Source: Pseudeuparius sepicola | Lineage: Eukaryota > Arthropoda > Insecta > Coleoptera > Anthribidae | Direction of reading: 5' to 3' | Length of the DNA stretch: 64,000 bases | NCBI GenBank assembly: GCA_963920635.1 | Contig: OY987305.1 | Coordinates: forward strand, 27,552,876-27,616,875 | In this document: in pieces, positions 45,411-56,760 of the stretch | Layout of the letters: each line of letters starts with the position of its first letter | Position numbering within the stretch: the stretch's first letter is position 1 | Made by a program: the position numbers and the translations under genes | The notes under the pieces: generated by a model | What the model saw: the letters and a program-made list of their open reading frames with translations, nothing else | Database searches by the model: none | Told to the model about the DNA's origin: nothing

Positions 45411-47608
45411 TCACGTCAGGGTTTTGATGACAAAATATTATTAAGGAAAGTTGTCGAGAATGAAAAACTGAGTTGGTGGGAGAAAAGCCTAAGCCTCCTT
45501 TGATTTTTGCGTTTGAATTTTTATATCTTTGATATATATATTGTTAAGTCGATTTGGGGACACCCTCATAGGGGATGATCCCGCACATTTTTTAAATAAA
45601 ATTGCAGAAAAACTATGTGTGCTTATGGTTACCCCAGTGAGTGAAGAAAAATGTGCCTAGCTGGTGGATTCTAAAGCTATCTGGGTGGATACCCTTTTTG
45701 TTCATTATTCATTCGCAAGGGCAAGTGAGTGAATAATAATATTGTCTCGGAAGATTGATATAGTCAAACCAATTTCAGTCGTGACACTTCTTTGACACAA
45801 TAAAGTGGCTATTTATCAAAACATGCCACCCTGCGAAAATTTTACGGCACTATGTGGGGTGCGAGTGTTCCCCACTAAACGGCTAGGGATGGCGTTAGCA
45901 GAGTTAAAACGGGCTTTATAAAAATATACGACGACAGCCATAACTTATTTAAAATGTCAGCTCGGAAAATTAATTCAAGTCTTAGCCGTAATGTCGTGTT
46001 ATTAAACCTTATGCCTCTTTTTTCTTTACGTCAAAAACAGTACAGCGTTATAAATTATTTTTGGGGTAAATTCACTTAAGCGTGAAACCATGCTACACTC
46101 AGTGTTCAATATAGAAAAATGAAAGTATCAGACCTACAACAGGATATCCTATAGTCACTCGCAACTGATTATATATATTATTCATATAATAATCTGAATT
46201 AACATCGTTGATTGGCCAACTTAGACAAATTTGAGTTGAGATGTAGCAAAAGTTTCACGTAACTGAATTTACTGGACCTTAAAAAATATTTTTAAGAATA
46301 AAAATCTAAACTTTTATTTTTAAGTACATTCATTAAGATAGCATGTACATAACTGTCTTACAAAAAGTCATTAATGTGTCTTGAGTATTAAAAATACAAA
46401 CTAACATTGATTAAATATTAAAAATAATAAAATAAAATACATCGCAGTTTATGCAAAAATTTCTTAGGGTAAGTCATATACAGTGTGTATTTGAAAACTT
46501 GTCACCCTCAATATCTGGGTAATGAAAAGGCATTTTAAAAATCGACGCGACCCGTCGTTTTTTATTGGAAGGGGGCGTCTTTTAGTCATTTTGTAATGGC
46601 AATTCACTCGCTCCTCTATTTACCACCACTATGAACTTAAATCTTAAAGGGGACTACCATGCTTGTGAAAACTCATTTTCAAGTTAATTTTGTCACGAAT
46701 GCAGGGCCATTTCATTTTTGGAAATGGGTTGAGATATAAAAAATACAGTATAAAGATCAGTTTCAGTAGGTACGTGCTCGCTGTAATCTGCCGTACAAAC
46801 CAAAAACCAAGTAAGTAGAGAATCAGTACTTGTGAGAAATCAAATTATTTTAAAATATTTCAATAAAAATTGGTTTATTTGATCAATTTTTTATGTGCAA
46901 ACTTATTTAAAAGAAAAAATCAACATATACATGTAGCACATGGAATTCATGAAAGTTTAACCATATTCGATTAATTTTTGAGAAAAAAATGATTAAAAAA
47001 CACTTATTTAAACTTCATTTTATTTAGAAAATCACATTTTTAACAAATGAAGAATCAATTATGTAATTTTTCCAAATAAAAAAACAAGAAAGTCGATTTA
47101 CCTATGGTGTCTACCTTACAATACAATATTTAGATCATTTAACATGACATAGGTCAACAATGTAAAATATTGAATGTACAATTTAACACTCAAAAAGAGG
47201 TGCATTATTATAGGTCCAACTGGTTGGGCGTAAAATAAATTAAACAGAGTGTAAATTTTTTTACATTTGTATTTGTATACAATATTTTATATCCAAAAAT
47301 AGAGCTAGGTACTATTATTTTACACCAGTCTCGAAATTCACAGTTTTTTTTCACTCAGCATAAATGGGTAAGTTAGGTACCTACGCACATCTACTAATAT
47401 TGGTAAGTAATAAATATTTACGCAATAAAAAGAAAACTAGTCTACTAGAATTTCTCCTATAACTTTACCAAGATCTTCTGATGTCTGAGACACGGGAAGT
47501 TGGCGCCAAAATAATTGTTTTTTTTTGTGGCATTTGACCAAGCAATTCTTTGATTATTTTGTCTTTTTTTCTTGGTTAATTCCTCTACATTCAGTGGTTT
47601 GTTTCAGG
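45411..47608. other. No gene recognised
   Basis: No coding frame of note. Around 46470-46700 a segment ('cagtgtgtatttgaaaactt', 'cgacgcgacccgtcg', 'ggaagggggcgtcttttag') has the look of one end of another foldback or MITE, without a visible partner. The 47.1-47.6 kb part is the likely 3' region of the minus-strand gene that follows. Confidence 0.35.
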
Positions 47609-49651
47609 TCAGGTAAATTTCATTTTTGTAAAACAAAGATCTACTTCCTTTTCTAAATTGACATATTTTAATATCGTGCAGTTTTGGAATAGAATTGACC
47701 CCAGTTTTCCAGGTTGGCATCCATTTTCAAAATTTACAAAATCTTCCGAGTGAAGTTCAATTATTTTATTGTTGCGGCAAGATTTTTCTATAAGGTTGAG
47801 AAGATCTTCAAAGTCAAAAACTTCTTTTGCCTTGTTCCATCGTTTGCCAATGGCACCATGAATGGCATCGGCTTTCATAAAAGAGTGCCCTGACTCAAAA
47901 TATTTAAAAGTTATTGTATCTGGACCCCAATTCTCGTTAACAAAAATCAAACAGCTCGAAAACAACGTCCAATTTTTGTTTTGTGCCGCACAATTATCTG
48001 TCCAAAAAATAATGTTTTTTGTATTGTCATTGACTTTTTTTAAAACATTATAGAATGTAGAAACAACATCGGGTCCCGTTCGCCCTTTAATAGCTTCATG
48101 CCACATTACGCAAAAATCGACGCCATTTTTCTCTAAACTAGCAAATGTTTCGTTAAAACATATTAACCGACTTACAAAAAAAGAATTTTTCGTTGTCATT
48201 TTGGGTATAATAAGAATTTTTTGCATATCCACTGCAAATAATTTAGTCGTATCATCCCATGATTTTGTAACGTCTTCTTCGTACGATTTCCTTGCAGCTA
48301 TGTATTGCTTTTTGTGAATCTGGTATTGTCCACATTCTGCGCAATCTTCTGGGTGAGCAGGAACTTCTTCCGAGTTTGTGTTGGGTTGATTTTCTTGGCG
48401 CATATGGTAATTGTATAATACACAACTAGGGCATTCATCTTGTGTAGGCTTGTAAAATCCAATATTCTCTTTTTCAAACACTTTCCTATATGTCTCGTAA
48501 GATATTGGTTTAATTTTACACTTAAAATCTTCCCACAACTTATAAATAGACAAGTCACTCGATAAATACCTTCTATTCGGTGCGTGAGCTATATTATAGT
48601 GAGATTGAGCTGGATGAAAAGAATCTATATGGTTTTTAATTTTTGTGTAGTTTTCCAATGACACTTCTTTCATTATTTTAGCTATCGCACTTCCTCTCTT
48701 ATCTTTTATTTCTGGAAACGACGCATCAATATTATTTAAATATTCGGTTATAATAGAGTCACATGTTTGTCCAATTGTGTGTAAAAACATAGTTTTGCAA
48801 ACTATAATCTTCTTATTGGTTTCAGTTTTACTTAAAACTACCGTTGAACTAGCTTCCTGTTCTCTCATTTCTTCTTCAATCTGTGTTTGACGTGGCAAAG
48901 GCAGAGTGTATATTAAAGAAACACTTTTGTGGGAAAGTGCTTCGCTTCTGTAGCATTTTACATTACGCTTTTCTAAAAATCTTCCAAGAAATAACCGTTT
49001 TTCACTAAAATTAAGTTTGCTGTAATATTCAAACACATGATTTCGTTGCTCTTCATTAATCCTTTCGGAGCATTTCTGTCGACAAGTCGCTTTACATGAT
49101 GGTAGTAATTTTTTCAAGTTCTTTGCCTTTCTTTTTATAGTTGTATTTGTAATTTTTAATTTTTTAGGATTCACTTCGTTGTCAGATATTACTGAGAGAG
49201 GCTTTGTTGGTTTGCTTGGTACATGTGCAAGAACTGCTCCGTCACTATTCTCAATTGGAAGTACTGGATGGCCATCGCCACACTCATTATTGTCTCCATA
49301 CGATAATGTATGAACCATTACATCACTGTTAACATTTCTAGGTGGTAGTATATTTATAAAATCTGATAGATCCATATTTTGTGCACGGGCAGAACCGAAT
49401 TCCCATATACCAAGTGTGGGGAAAACTTCTCCTTTTTCAAAACTGAGAAGAAGTTTATCAATAAGTGTGGGCCGAAGATCCTCACTGGTAAAGAACTTGA
49501 GAATCTTATTTTCTTTCTCGGAGTCTGGGTTATAGTCGGGATCTTTATCAGAATCATCTTCAGGTGAAGGAGTTGGGAGGGGTGATTTCCTGAAAAAAAT
49601 TGTTAAATATGAAGCAATGTAATAATCTGGAACATTGTTGTTATCAAACAA
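47609..49651 (-). CDS. DUF7869-like, RNase H-fold transposase-derived protein
   Basis: The minus strand is uninterrupted for 680 codons. The first 20 are doubtful: the first codon is TTG and a good splice acceptor (TTTTTTTCAG) precedes 49589, so this is probably the large 3' exon of a spliced gene. Residues 22-48 are acidic and proline-rich (SPLPTPSPEDDSDKDPDYNP). A Cys cluster (SCKATCRQKC, about 185-193) and a helical segment follow, then a zinc-ribbon-like CPSCVLYN...CAECGQY (about 405-440). The catalytic-like core shows FAVDMQKILIIPKM (Asp about 473), FWTDNCAAQNKNW (Asp about 550) and ESGHSFMKADAIHG (about 587-600). This order and the 'DN.AAQN.N' motif fit the DUF7869 proteins widespread in insects, thought to derive from DDE transposases. 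No terminal repeats are seen. Being intact among wrecks, it may be recent or under selection. Confidence 0.75.
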   Translation of the reverse strand: MFDNNNVPDYYIASYLTIFFRKSPLPTPSPEDDSDKDPDYNPDSEKENKILKFFTSEDLRPTLIDKLLLSFEKGEVFPTLGIWEFGSARAQNMDLSDFINILPPRNVNSDVMVHTLSYGDNNECGDGHPVLPIENSDGAVLAHVPSKPTKPLSVISDNEVNPKKLKITNTTIKRKAKNLKKLLPSCKATCRQKCSERINEEQRNHVFEYYSKLNFSEKRLFLGRFLEKRNVKCYRSEALSHKSVSLIYTLPLPRQTQIEEEMREQEASSTVVLSKTETNKKIIVCKTMFLHTIGQTCDSIITEYLNNIDASFPEIKDKRGSAIAKIMKEVSLENYTKIKNHIDSFHPAQSHYNIAHAPNRRYLSSDLSIYKLWEDFKCKIKPISYETYRKVFEKENIGFYKPTQDECPSCVLYNYHMRQENQPNTNSEEVPAHPEDCAECGQYQIHKKQYIAARKSYEEDVTKSWDDTTKLFAVDMQKILIIPKMTTKNSFFVSRLICFNETFASLEKNGVDFCVMWHEAIKGRTGPDVVSTFYNVLKKVNDNTKNIIFWTDNCAAQNKNWTLFSSCLIFVNENWGPDTITFKYFESGHSFMKADAIHGAIGKRWNKAKEVFDFEDLLNLIEKSCRNNKIIELHSEDFVNFENGCQPGKLGSILFQNCTILKYVNLEKEVDLCFTKMKFT

Positions 49652-49733
49652 ACAAAAAAGTAGGTATTTAATTTTGTTTTAGTTTAGACGTATTTTTGTT
49701 TCTTGTCTTCAGTTGCTAAAGTATAGGTAGGTA

Positions 49734-50035
49734 TACGGGGTGGTCCATTTGACATGAGACAACAACGGCAGGGATTGGAAAGAAAAATATTTCAGATAAA
49801 ATTTGTTTAACATGGAGGGAACAATAAAATAGTCAAATACTTTTTACACTAATAAACAAACAAATTTGAACTCTAGACGAATTAAATTATTTATTATTAA
49901 TGTCAAAATATTATGACTATTTTATTCTCTCCTCGATGTTAAATGACTTTTATCTAAGAAATTTTTCTCTAAAGTAAGTATGTACCTTGTTTTCGAAATA
50001 AAAAGCTGTCTCACGTTTAATGGACCATCCTGTAA
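49734..50035. mobile_element. MITE-like foldback, about 300 bp
   Basis: The left end 'ggggtggtccatttgacatg'+'agacaac' pairs with the right end 'ctgtctcacgtttaatggac'+'catcctgt'. The arms continue ('ataaaatagtc' versus 'gactattttat'). The centre is near 49.88 kb. No coding capacity. It lies just upstream of the DUF7869-like gene. Confidence 0.7.
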
Positions 50036-50696
50036 AGGTAATTTTATAAGTATGTATGATTTTATATTTCTGCCACAAAATATCAATTGGTACCTAACCT
50101 TAGAAGTTGTTACTTTAAATATTACTTTAAATACTTCTCTTACCTCTCTAATTGTGCATTTTTCAAAATTAATAAAGTTCTTCTACTCGCATTGCTGCTA
50201 CTAGAGTACTCCATAGTCCAAAAATGCGTGCTTCCCCGATGAAAGATTGAACAAAACTGTCTAACTTATTGGGCGTTTCCACTTTTTACTCCCCCACCAC
50301 CGATCACATGATACTTACGCTCTTCGCTAATTGGTGATAGGCATAACATGCAAGTAGACTTGCTTGATTTTTGTTTGGCAAATATGTGTCTAATGAATAT
50401 AGTACATGTAATTACTATGAGGATTTATTGAGTATGTTAACTTACTTGGTTTATAAATTGTAAAATTGACATACATGGTTTTAACTCAGTAAATATTTCA
50501 GATTTTAAAAAAAATAGAGAATGTGACAAAAAGTAAGTCGTTATAAAAATTATAGTTTTTATCTTATTGCAATTTTAAAAACCTCAGTAGGTAGATCTTT
50601 TTACAAGGAATCGATTGGTAATAATAACTAAATTTTGAAGTATGTCGACTTACTTGGTTTTTGGTTTGTACGGCAGTGTTGTTGGTAACGGAATAA
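50036..50696. other. No gene recognised
   Basis: AT-rich sequence upstream of the DUF7869-like gene on the minus strand. It may contain its missing 5' exon, but I could not find one with a convincing splice donor. Confidence 0.35.
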
Positions 50697-50992
50697 CAAA
50701 ATAAATTATTTACGAGAAAAACCCATAATGGGCAAGCACTCAAAATAAACAAAAATATAGTAGTAACCGAATGCACGTATTTCATGCTAATTGGCAATCA
50801 CCAGTATACTGTAACGTTAACCCGATCAAAAAGATAGGCATGATTTACAAAACAGAAAATCAAGTCCTGGCAGGAACAACAGCAGATTTTCAGCTTCAGT
50901 CAACATATCTCCTGGATTTGGGGCTTGTACTAACGTCGCCATGGAGGCTGATAATCTCCATAACCCAAGATATAATACATAATATCTTGGGC
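50697..50992. repeat. Dispersed repeat family A, copy 4 (more diverged)
   Basis: It shares 'aatgggcaagcactcaaaat', 'tttcatgctaattggcaatc', 'gataggcatgattta' and 'ggggcttgtactaacgtcgc' with the copies at 7.9-8.5 and 20.6 kb. It ends in a small palindrome 'cccaagatataatacataat'+'atcttggg'. Confidence 0.7.
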
Positions 50993-51859
50993 ACATTATT
51001 GCTTTATCTTGTAAATACTTTTCCACTCGCTAATTTTACATCCCTATTGTGACTATAGCCTGAAAATATACTATTTTTATTTCCGACCGAGACCGCACAT
51101 ATTAGGTAGGGGGATATTGAATTATAAAGATACCAAGCCGTTTTAGACAATGATTCATAAATGGATTCACTTGACCACAGGAACGACAAGAAAACGGAAC
51201 TTTTCGTGAATTCAAGAACGTTTACTACTGCTCTGTATACGACAAAGTATAGCAACTTAGTTCCAGAAAAAGCTTGAGTACTGATTATAGAAGAAGCGAA
51301 AATATTGGCAGAAGTTGCAGATTTTTGAACCTCAGTAGTAATGGATTAGGGTGAACGAGCATAGTACTGGCTAGACGCTGGTTAAGGAGTAAAATTGTTT
51401 CTAGGAGTAATGTTTTAATGTAGACTATGATGTAGCTTGACAAATTCTACAAACATATTTGGAACCACACTGCCCCAGAGTATGAGCGGAATGGAGGCAG
51501 TTTGGGTACGAATTGTTTGGACGCACAACTAATTTTCGCCCTCATGCTGAGGTTTTCAAAAAAATTATGACTGTGTAGACAACATGGTTTCGTTTGATCA
51601 GAGTTTAAGAATGTAGGATTAGAGTTTTTACTGAATGTGGATGATACGGCAAGCGACTCAAAATCTACGTATTGTTTTTCTAGGAAATCCTACAATTATC
51701 CATATTAGGAAATTCGGTAAATGCATCTTGAATTTAGAATCTCCTGATAGTGTTGTTTTTATTTAATATTTGAATTAGTACATTAAATAACACAAAATCC
51801 TATGAATCTACAGGAAGTTCCAACATCTTAAGAGATCCTATTTTTCTGTGTAAATATCT
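50993..51859. other. No gene recognised
   Basis: Mixed sequence. The minus strand is open for 83 codons at 51004-51255 without a recognised product. It may be decayed LTR-retroelement sequence, given the gag-like block next to it. Confidence 0.3.
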
Positions 51860-52092
51860 AGTAATTTTCTAATGCCAGCAGCGGAGTCTGAGTATTAGTT
51901 TCTCGAGCCTAATATGTATTGGCCAACGTAAGTTCATTGTTATCCGAAATCATAGCAATGGCTTTAACAAAACCCAATGGTTCTCTCTCTAAAGAAATTA
52001 AATATTGACACTTTTGTGTAGGTGTAAGATTAGAATTGGAGGCTTCGTCAAAATTAAAATTTTCCCTGGTAGTTATGGCGTTAACATTCGCT
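51860..52092 (-). pseudogene. BEL/Pao-like Gag fragment
   Basis: On the minus strand, REEFNF-like 'TTRENFNFDEASNSNLTPTQ' continues KCQYLISLEREPLGFVKAIA, MISDNNELTLANTY, then a stop. The pattern 'SNLTP.QK..YL...L..EPL..VKAI...DN.ELT.AN' is that of the conserved Gag segment of insect BEL/Pao and related LTR elements. Only about 70 codons survive. No LTRs are visible. Confidence 0.4.
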
Positions 52093-52129
52093 ACTTGTTC
52101 TTTTTTAAACTCCGCACAATAATATTAGG

Positions 52130-52440
52130 TAGTAGTTAGGTAGTGAGGGTGCTGGATAACCTTCACCTACTTTCTGAACCAAGATGGCACCTGTCCATCG
52201 AAGACCATCGTTAAAGTTCATTGCTGAAGAAGTGGCCTGTCTAACGAAGAAGTCGAAAATAACCAGAGGCCGTTGGTCATTGGAGGTTTTCAAGGAAACT
52301 TTCGAAGAACCGAAGGCTGGAGAAGTCGACCAGAAGCTTTTGAGGTCATTCGACCTACTTTCTGGATCAAGATGGCACCAAGTGCCAAAAGTTTGTGCTG
52401 ATTGGCAGACATTGCAAATACTAGGTAAACCAATATCATA
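52130..52440. repeat. Dispersed repeat related to 4.1-4.3 kb
   Basis: It matches the reverse complement of 4100-4300 (see there). Within itself 'cctactttctg(a/g)a(c/t)caagatggcacc' occurs twice (52167 and 52356), so it has an internal repeat of about 190 bp. The plus strand is open for 85 codons across it, unrecognised. Confidence 0.5.
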
Positions 52441-52587
52441 GACAGAAATGTATGTATGTTTGTGACGTTCGTAGTTAACTTTAGATTTCCTATAAATTTG
52501 GCAAGAATATATAAAATTTTCGATAGTTTTTATTTTTTAAATTTAATTCCAAAAATAAATTTTATTTAAATATTTTTTAGGTCTCAT

Positions 52588-54010
52588 CTATTCCTCTGTG
52601 ACATAGAGTATATGATTGTGATGCTCGTGTTCCCTCAAACATAGGGGTGTTGAGACGTGTGCTCCGCATATAGTTTGATGTAATGTGGATCTGTTGGGCT
52701 GCCTGTGGAAATTTTTACGCAGATTTAATATTTGGTCTAATTGCTCGTTAAGGTCTGCCAATCCTCTTCCTCCTAGTTGACGTGGCAAAGCTGTTCTTTC
52801 TACGGCGCTACGGGTATGAGCATTTGTCACTAATGTCCTAACATTTCGTTGCACTCTTCTAAACATTCGCTTGAAACAGCTATTCAGCTGAGTACGGAGC
52901 ACGCATACGTGTTTAGGGCCTTCAACAAATTCCTGCTGTTTGCACCACTTGATGAATTCATTCGTTAAATCGGTCTTCATTGTTCGATGTTCTATCATTT
53001 GAGCCTCTTTCATTCCAAGATACTTGTATGTATCTTCCGTGCACATTTGGTTGATGTTAAGGGTCCGGCACTTTTGTGTTAGTTGGTTATTTGTTGCGGC
53101 CGTCAGTCTGAAATCACCGATATACAATAGATAATTCACCTTGATTGCTTCTGCGTTGTTACCTTTTATAGTAAAGTCGTATATGGTAGACTTCAGCTGA
53201 TGCGTGATAGCGGGTTCATCGCCACGCAGAGCCATAGTGTCAGTGAGCTCAGTGAATCTTGGAAAATCAATTTTCGATAGGGATTGTGTCTGTTTCGATG
53301 TTGCTGCTTGGGATTCTGAGTTGTACCTATCTTAGTGCGCCAAGTTTTCATGACGTGTTCTAAAAAGTAAATTGCATGATAATCTATTTTATACCTACAG
53401 TTTTAAGATACCTGTGTGCCACTCATGCGGTACGGGATAAAATGCTTTTTTGTGGACCATAAAAGCTATGTAGAGGTTTCGTTGGTTGGAGTAAGCCTCA
53501 GATAACAGAATCAATGATGGAATGGTGTATTCCGTTACTTGTCCTATGTCTTTATGGAGACTCTCGATCTTTCGATGTAGTCGTATCTCTCTGGTCTTGC
53601 ACAATTCGACTCTTGGGCCGTCTGGATTTTGGCTCCCATTACAGTGATAGCACAGTAGATTAACATGTGTAGAGATTCTAATGTTGGCGCATTTGAAATA
53701 TAATTAGGTAAAATTTTGGTGTTCATAGTATTGAGCAATATTGCAAGTTTCTTGGAATAGTTTAATTTTGGTAGTGGTTGTCTGCTCAGTGGGTCTGTGC
53801 CTTCGTATCGTAATACTGCCTTTCTCATCTGTGCATGTAGGCTTTCAAAGTGTTCTTCGTTACACGATTCTCGATTCTCAGTTCGTCGTTCTGCCGTTTC
53901 GACACACGATTCTGGTCTAAGCTCTTGAATTTCCCCGTTGTTATTGTATATGTCTATGTGTTCGCCATGGATAACTAGCTTAGCTTCCCGTTTCAGAACG
54001 CCTCCATTTC
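52588..54010 (-). pseudogene. Second R2/R4/Dong-like LINE copy, minus strand, catalytically dead
   Basis: This is the same family as 34.6-36.6 kb, on the opposite strand. Pre-RT block: LRYEGTDPLSRQPLPKLNYS and AILLNTMNTKILPNY (53828-53544). The RT fingers are largely lost; a palm fragment remains (RNLYIAF...VPHEWHTGILKL, 53.4-53.5 kb). The catalytic box reads LLYIGDFRL, so YMDD has become YIGD and the first Asp is missing. The thumb and later part are better kept than in the first copy (EDTYKYLGMKEAQMIEHRTM, CFKRMFRRVQRNVRTLVTNA, ALPRQLGGRGLADLNEQLDQ), so this copy shows the C-terminal continuation that the other lacks. Multiple frame changes. Confidence 0.75.
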
Positions 54011-54670
54011 TTCAAATTTACGTTCTTAATTTTCAGTGCTCATACATCAACGTCATACACCAACTTCACTTAAACTGAAGTACCTAAATAGGTACTACTA
54101 GGCATTCCACTTTTAGAAGATGCCATAAAATAATGGAGTACATACTTCTGACGCGAAATAGATGCTTCGACTCATAATGGTGAACTCCATGGGGATATTG
54201 ATGGTAGTATAATTCCTTAATCGATGATATTGATAATTCAGTTTTTTATTTCTCCCTTGTATACCTGGAGCTAATATGTATGACATAGTAAAAATAGGTG
54301 TTTAATGAATTAATTTATTGATGATAATAATTATTAACCTCCCCAAATACCCAAATTTACAGCAAAATATAGTTAAATTGAAAATTGGAAATGAAACTGC
54401 TTTTTTGGTTCTTTGGAACGGCTAAACGTTTCCCTTATAAACGAAATTGTTTGGTTATATACACTTGAGCTCTTGGTATTTGAGGTTTATGTTTTACAGC
54501 ACAGCTTAACATTGCAACCTGGATTACCACTTTTTCCTTTTCTTTTCAGAACTTACTGGTTCTTAACAGAATGTTTGCTTTGTTTAAAATATAGGTAGTT
54601 AAACTATATTTTAACTTTAATATTGCCTATTTTTTAACGTATTGCCTTCGAAATTTAAGGTGGCTCTATA
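54011..54670. other. No gene recognised
   Basis: AT-rich, one frame of 61 codons at 54413 without family features. Confidence 0.35.
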
Positions 54671-55200
54671 CTATTTCTTAGAAGGCAAATGCTTAATAGC
54701 TAATGTCCGACCTTTTTTTCCGTAAAATACAAACGAAATTGTGTTCGTTGTGAATGTCGGGCCTATTAAAAACTTTGTTGATAAAGTAACTGAATGATTA
54801 TGTAAATAAATTCCATGAGCCAATTGAATATGAACTGGGGCCTCTTCAGTCAATTCGGGATAAGTTTCAAAAGCAAGTTTTGTGCTAATTATAGTGTTTC
54901 TTGACTGAATCCAGCATAAATTGAGAATTATCGTGGGAAAATTAATATAGGTTAGTTTAGAAATGGGCGTTTGAGCTTATTTAGATGTGTTCTCTTTCTC
55001 CGATTATTTTATCCGGAAATATTCTGATGGTGGATTCTCCTGGTGAGGATATTCAAAATTTTCAACGTGGTATAAACCTTCTTCTTGGAAATTTTCGTAG
55101 GTCTCTCTGTAGTCATAATATTGTATACATTCGGGGTCATAATCGGATTTTACGTACTAAATCTTGTTTAATTTGCTTTATTTTCAAGTTTAAATAATTA
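54671..55200 (-). pseudogene. Ty3/gypsy-like Gag tail and protease remnant
   Basis: On the minus strand about 55150-55000 reads SDYDPECIQYYDYRETYENF and NPPSEYFRIK, an acidic/aromatic tail like that at the end of gypsy-type Gag. After a stop and frame change, about 54965-54671 is open for roughly 95 codons without an ATG: SRNTIISTKLAFETYPEL, HIQLAHGIYLHNHSVTL, NTISFVFYGKKGR. 'S.NTIIS.KLA' matches the segment after the catalytic DTG of a retropepsin, but the DTG itself is degraded here. The assignment is by pattern only. No LTR seen. Confidence 0.35.
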
Positions 55201-55520
55201 ATACTCCTACTTTATTTCCACTTTTGCCACAAATAGAGAGATTGACAGATTGATTAATTATTTGGTCGAGAAACTTCATTTATAGGAAATTGCTTAGAGT
55301 ATACAGTATAGTAGACCACATTTTATTTGATTAAATTACAATATTTACAAAGCACGTGACAACACAATTACATATTTGTGCCTTAGTACCAACAAAATTA
55401 TCTTTTATTTTGGGAGACTCTTGTGTGGGATGTGGGTTGCGAGGACTCCGACAGAAAAAGTAAGACGTCGAGGTGTTGCACGTATATTCCTTTTGTTTCA
55501 ACAGACTAAAACAATTTTTT

Positions 55521-56760
55521 TTATCCCCACTATGGGGATCTCGGAAACTAGCAGAGCTAGAACAAAGGTTAATTGGGGAAAGAATTGCAGTTTTGAATGC
55601 TCAATCTAATGCCCCTTTTGGATTTTTAAAAATGTTCATGGCTCACTAGATATTTTGAAAAGAGTGATTTTTTGCTATTTCATCAGATCTCTGTAGCTCC
55701 GTTATTTCTGATTATACAGAAAAACTGTAGAGACAAAAATTGTAGATAATTTTGGGCTTAATAAGGTTGTCTTATCCATTTTTTTATGTTGTTTGTGATT
55801 TTCGAGATATGACAAACTTGTGTTTTTTAAACGTAAATCATAGTTGGCTGTGGCCTTATAAAATCGGCCATTTTTTTGAGCTTTCCAAAGAAATAATACT
55901 CGGCATAGTTATTATAATAAACAAAAGAGATCAGCTCTATCCAAATAGTTGGATATTGAGAAATAGACCTATTTCCTGGCAGCCCCGATTCCCCGATTTG
56001 TTTGGATTGGTGTGGGGAACAGTACAAAATAAAGTACGAAACAATAATTGTTAAATTAATAAGAGCAGCTATTTTAGAAGCAATTGCCAGTACTGACAGG
56101 CCCTCTCTAAGAAAGGCGACAAATTCAGTTTCAAAAAGATGCAATATTATATAATAATGGTGGATTGGTTGAACACCTTTTTTATTTTAAAAGGTGGACT
56201 TTTAAAATAAAAGTAATTTGAATTTGAGTTTTTAATTTTTGTTTTATTTTGTTACATTTTGTTACCAGCTAAAAACAAAATATTAGAAAGTTGGAAGTAT
56301 GTCTAATTATAAAATAGAACGTAATTATGAAAATATCCCATGGCTGACTGTGAAAATTAAAAAAAAAAAACAGAAAATTAGGCATAGCTCTATTATTTTT
56401 TATAATAACTATGCCGAGTATTATATCTTTAGAAAGCTCAAAAAATGGCCGATTTTATAAGGCCACAGCCAACAATGATTTACATTTAAAAAATACAAGT
56501 TTATGTCATCTCAAAAATCACAAACCACATAAATTTTTTTATTAGATTATCTTATTAAGCACAAAATTATCTACAGTTTTTCTGTATAATCAGAAATAAC
56601 GGAGCTACAGAGATCAGATGAAATAGCAAAATATCTAGTGAGCCATGAACTTTTTTAAAAATCCAAAAGGGGCATGAGATTGAGCATTCAAAACTGCAAT
56701 TCTTTCCCCATTTGACATTTGTTCTAGCTCTGCTAGTTTCGGAGATCCCCATAGTGGTCA
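55521..56760. mobile_element. Foldback element FB-B, copy 2, with extra outer arms
   Basis: Inner arms match the element at 15.3-16.5 kb. Here they are bounded by a further inverted pair: 'actatggggatctcggaaac'+'tagcagagctagaac' at about 55530-55563 and its complement at about 56723-56757. The plus strand carries a mariner-like transposase remnant. The outer pair may be the true ends, lost in the first copy. Confidence 0.85.
55915..56165 (+). pseudogene. Tc1/mariner transposase C-terminal remnant
   Basis: Plus-strand translation gives DQLYPNSWILRNRPISWQPR, FPDLFGLVWGTVQNKV. This is the same segment as in the 15.7-16.0 kb copy, differing at several residues and here keeping the Trp. It is frameshifted afterwards (RAAILEAIASTDRPSLRKAT-type sequence continues). 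Confidence 0.65.
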
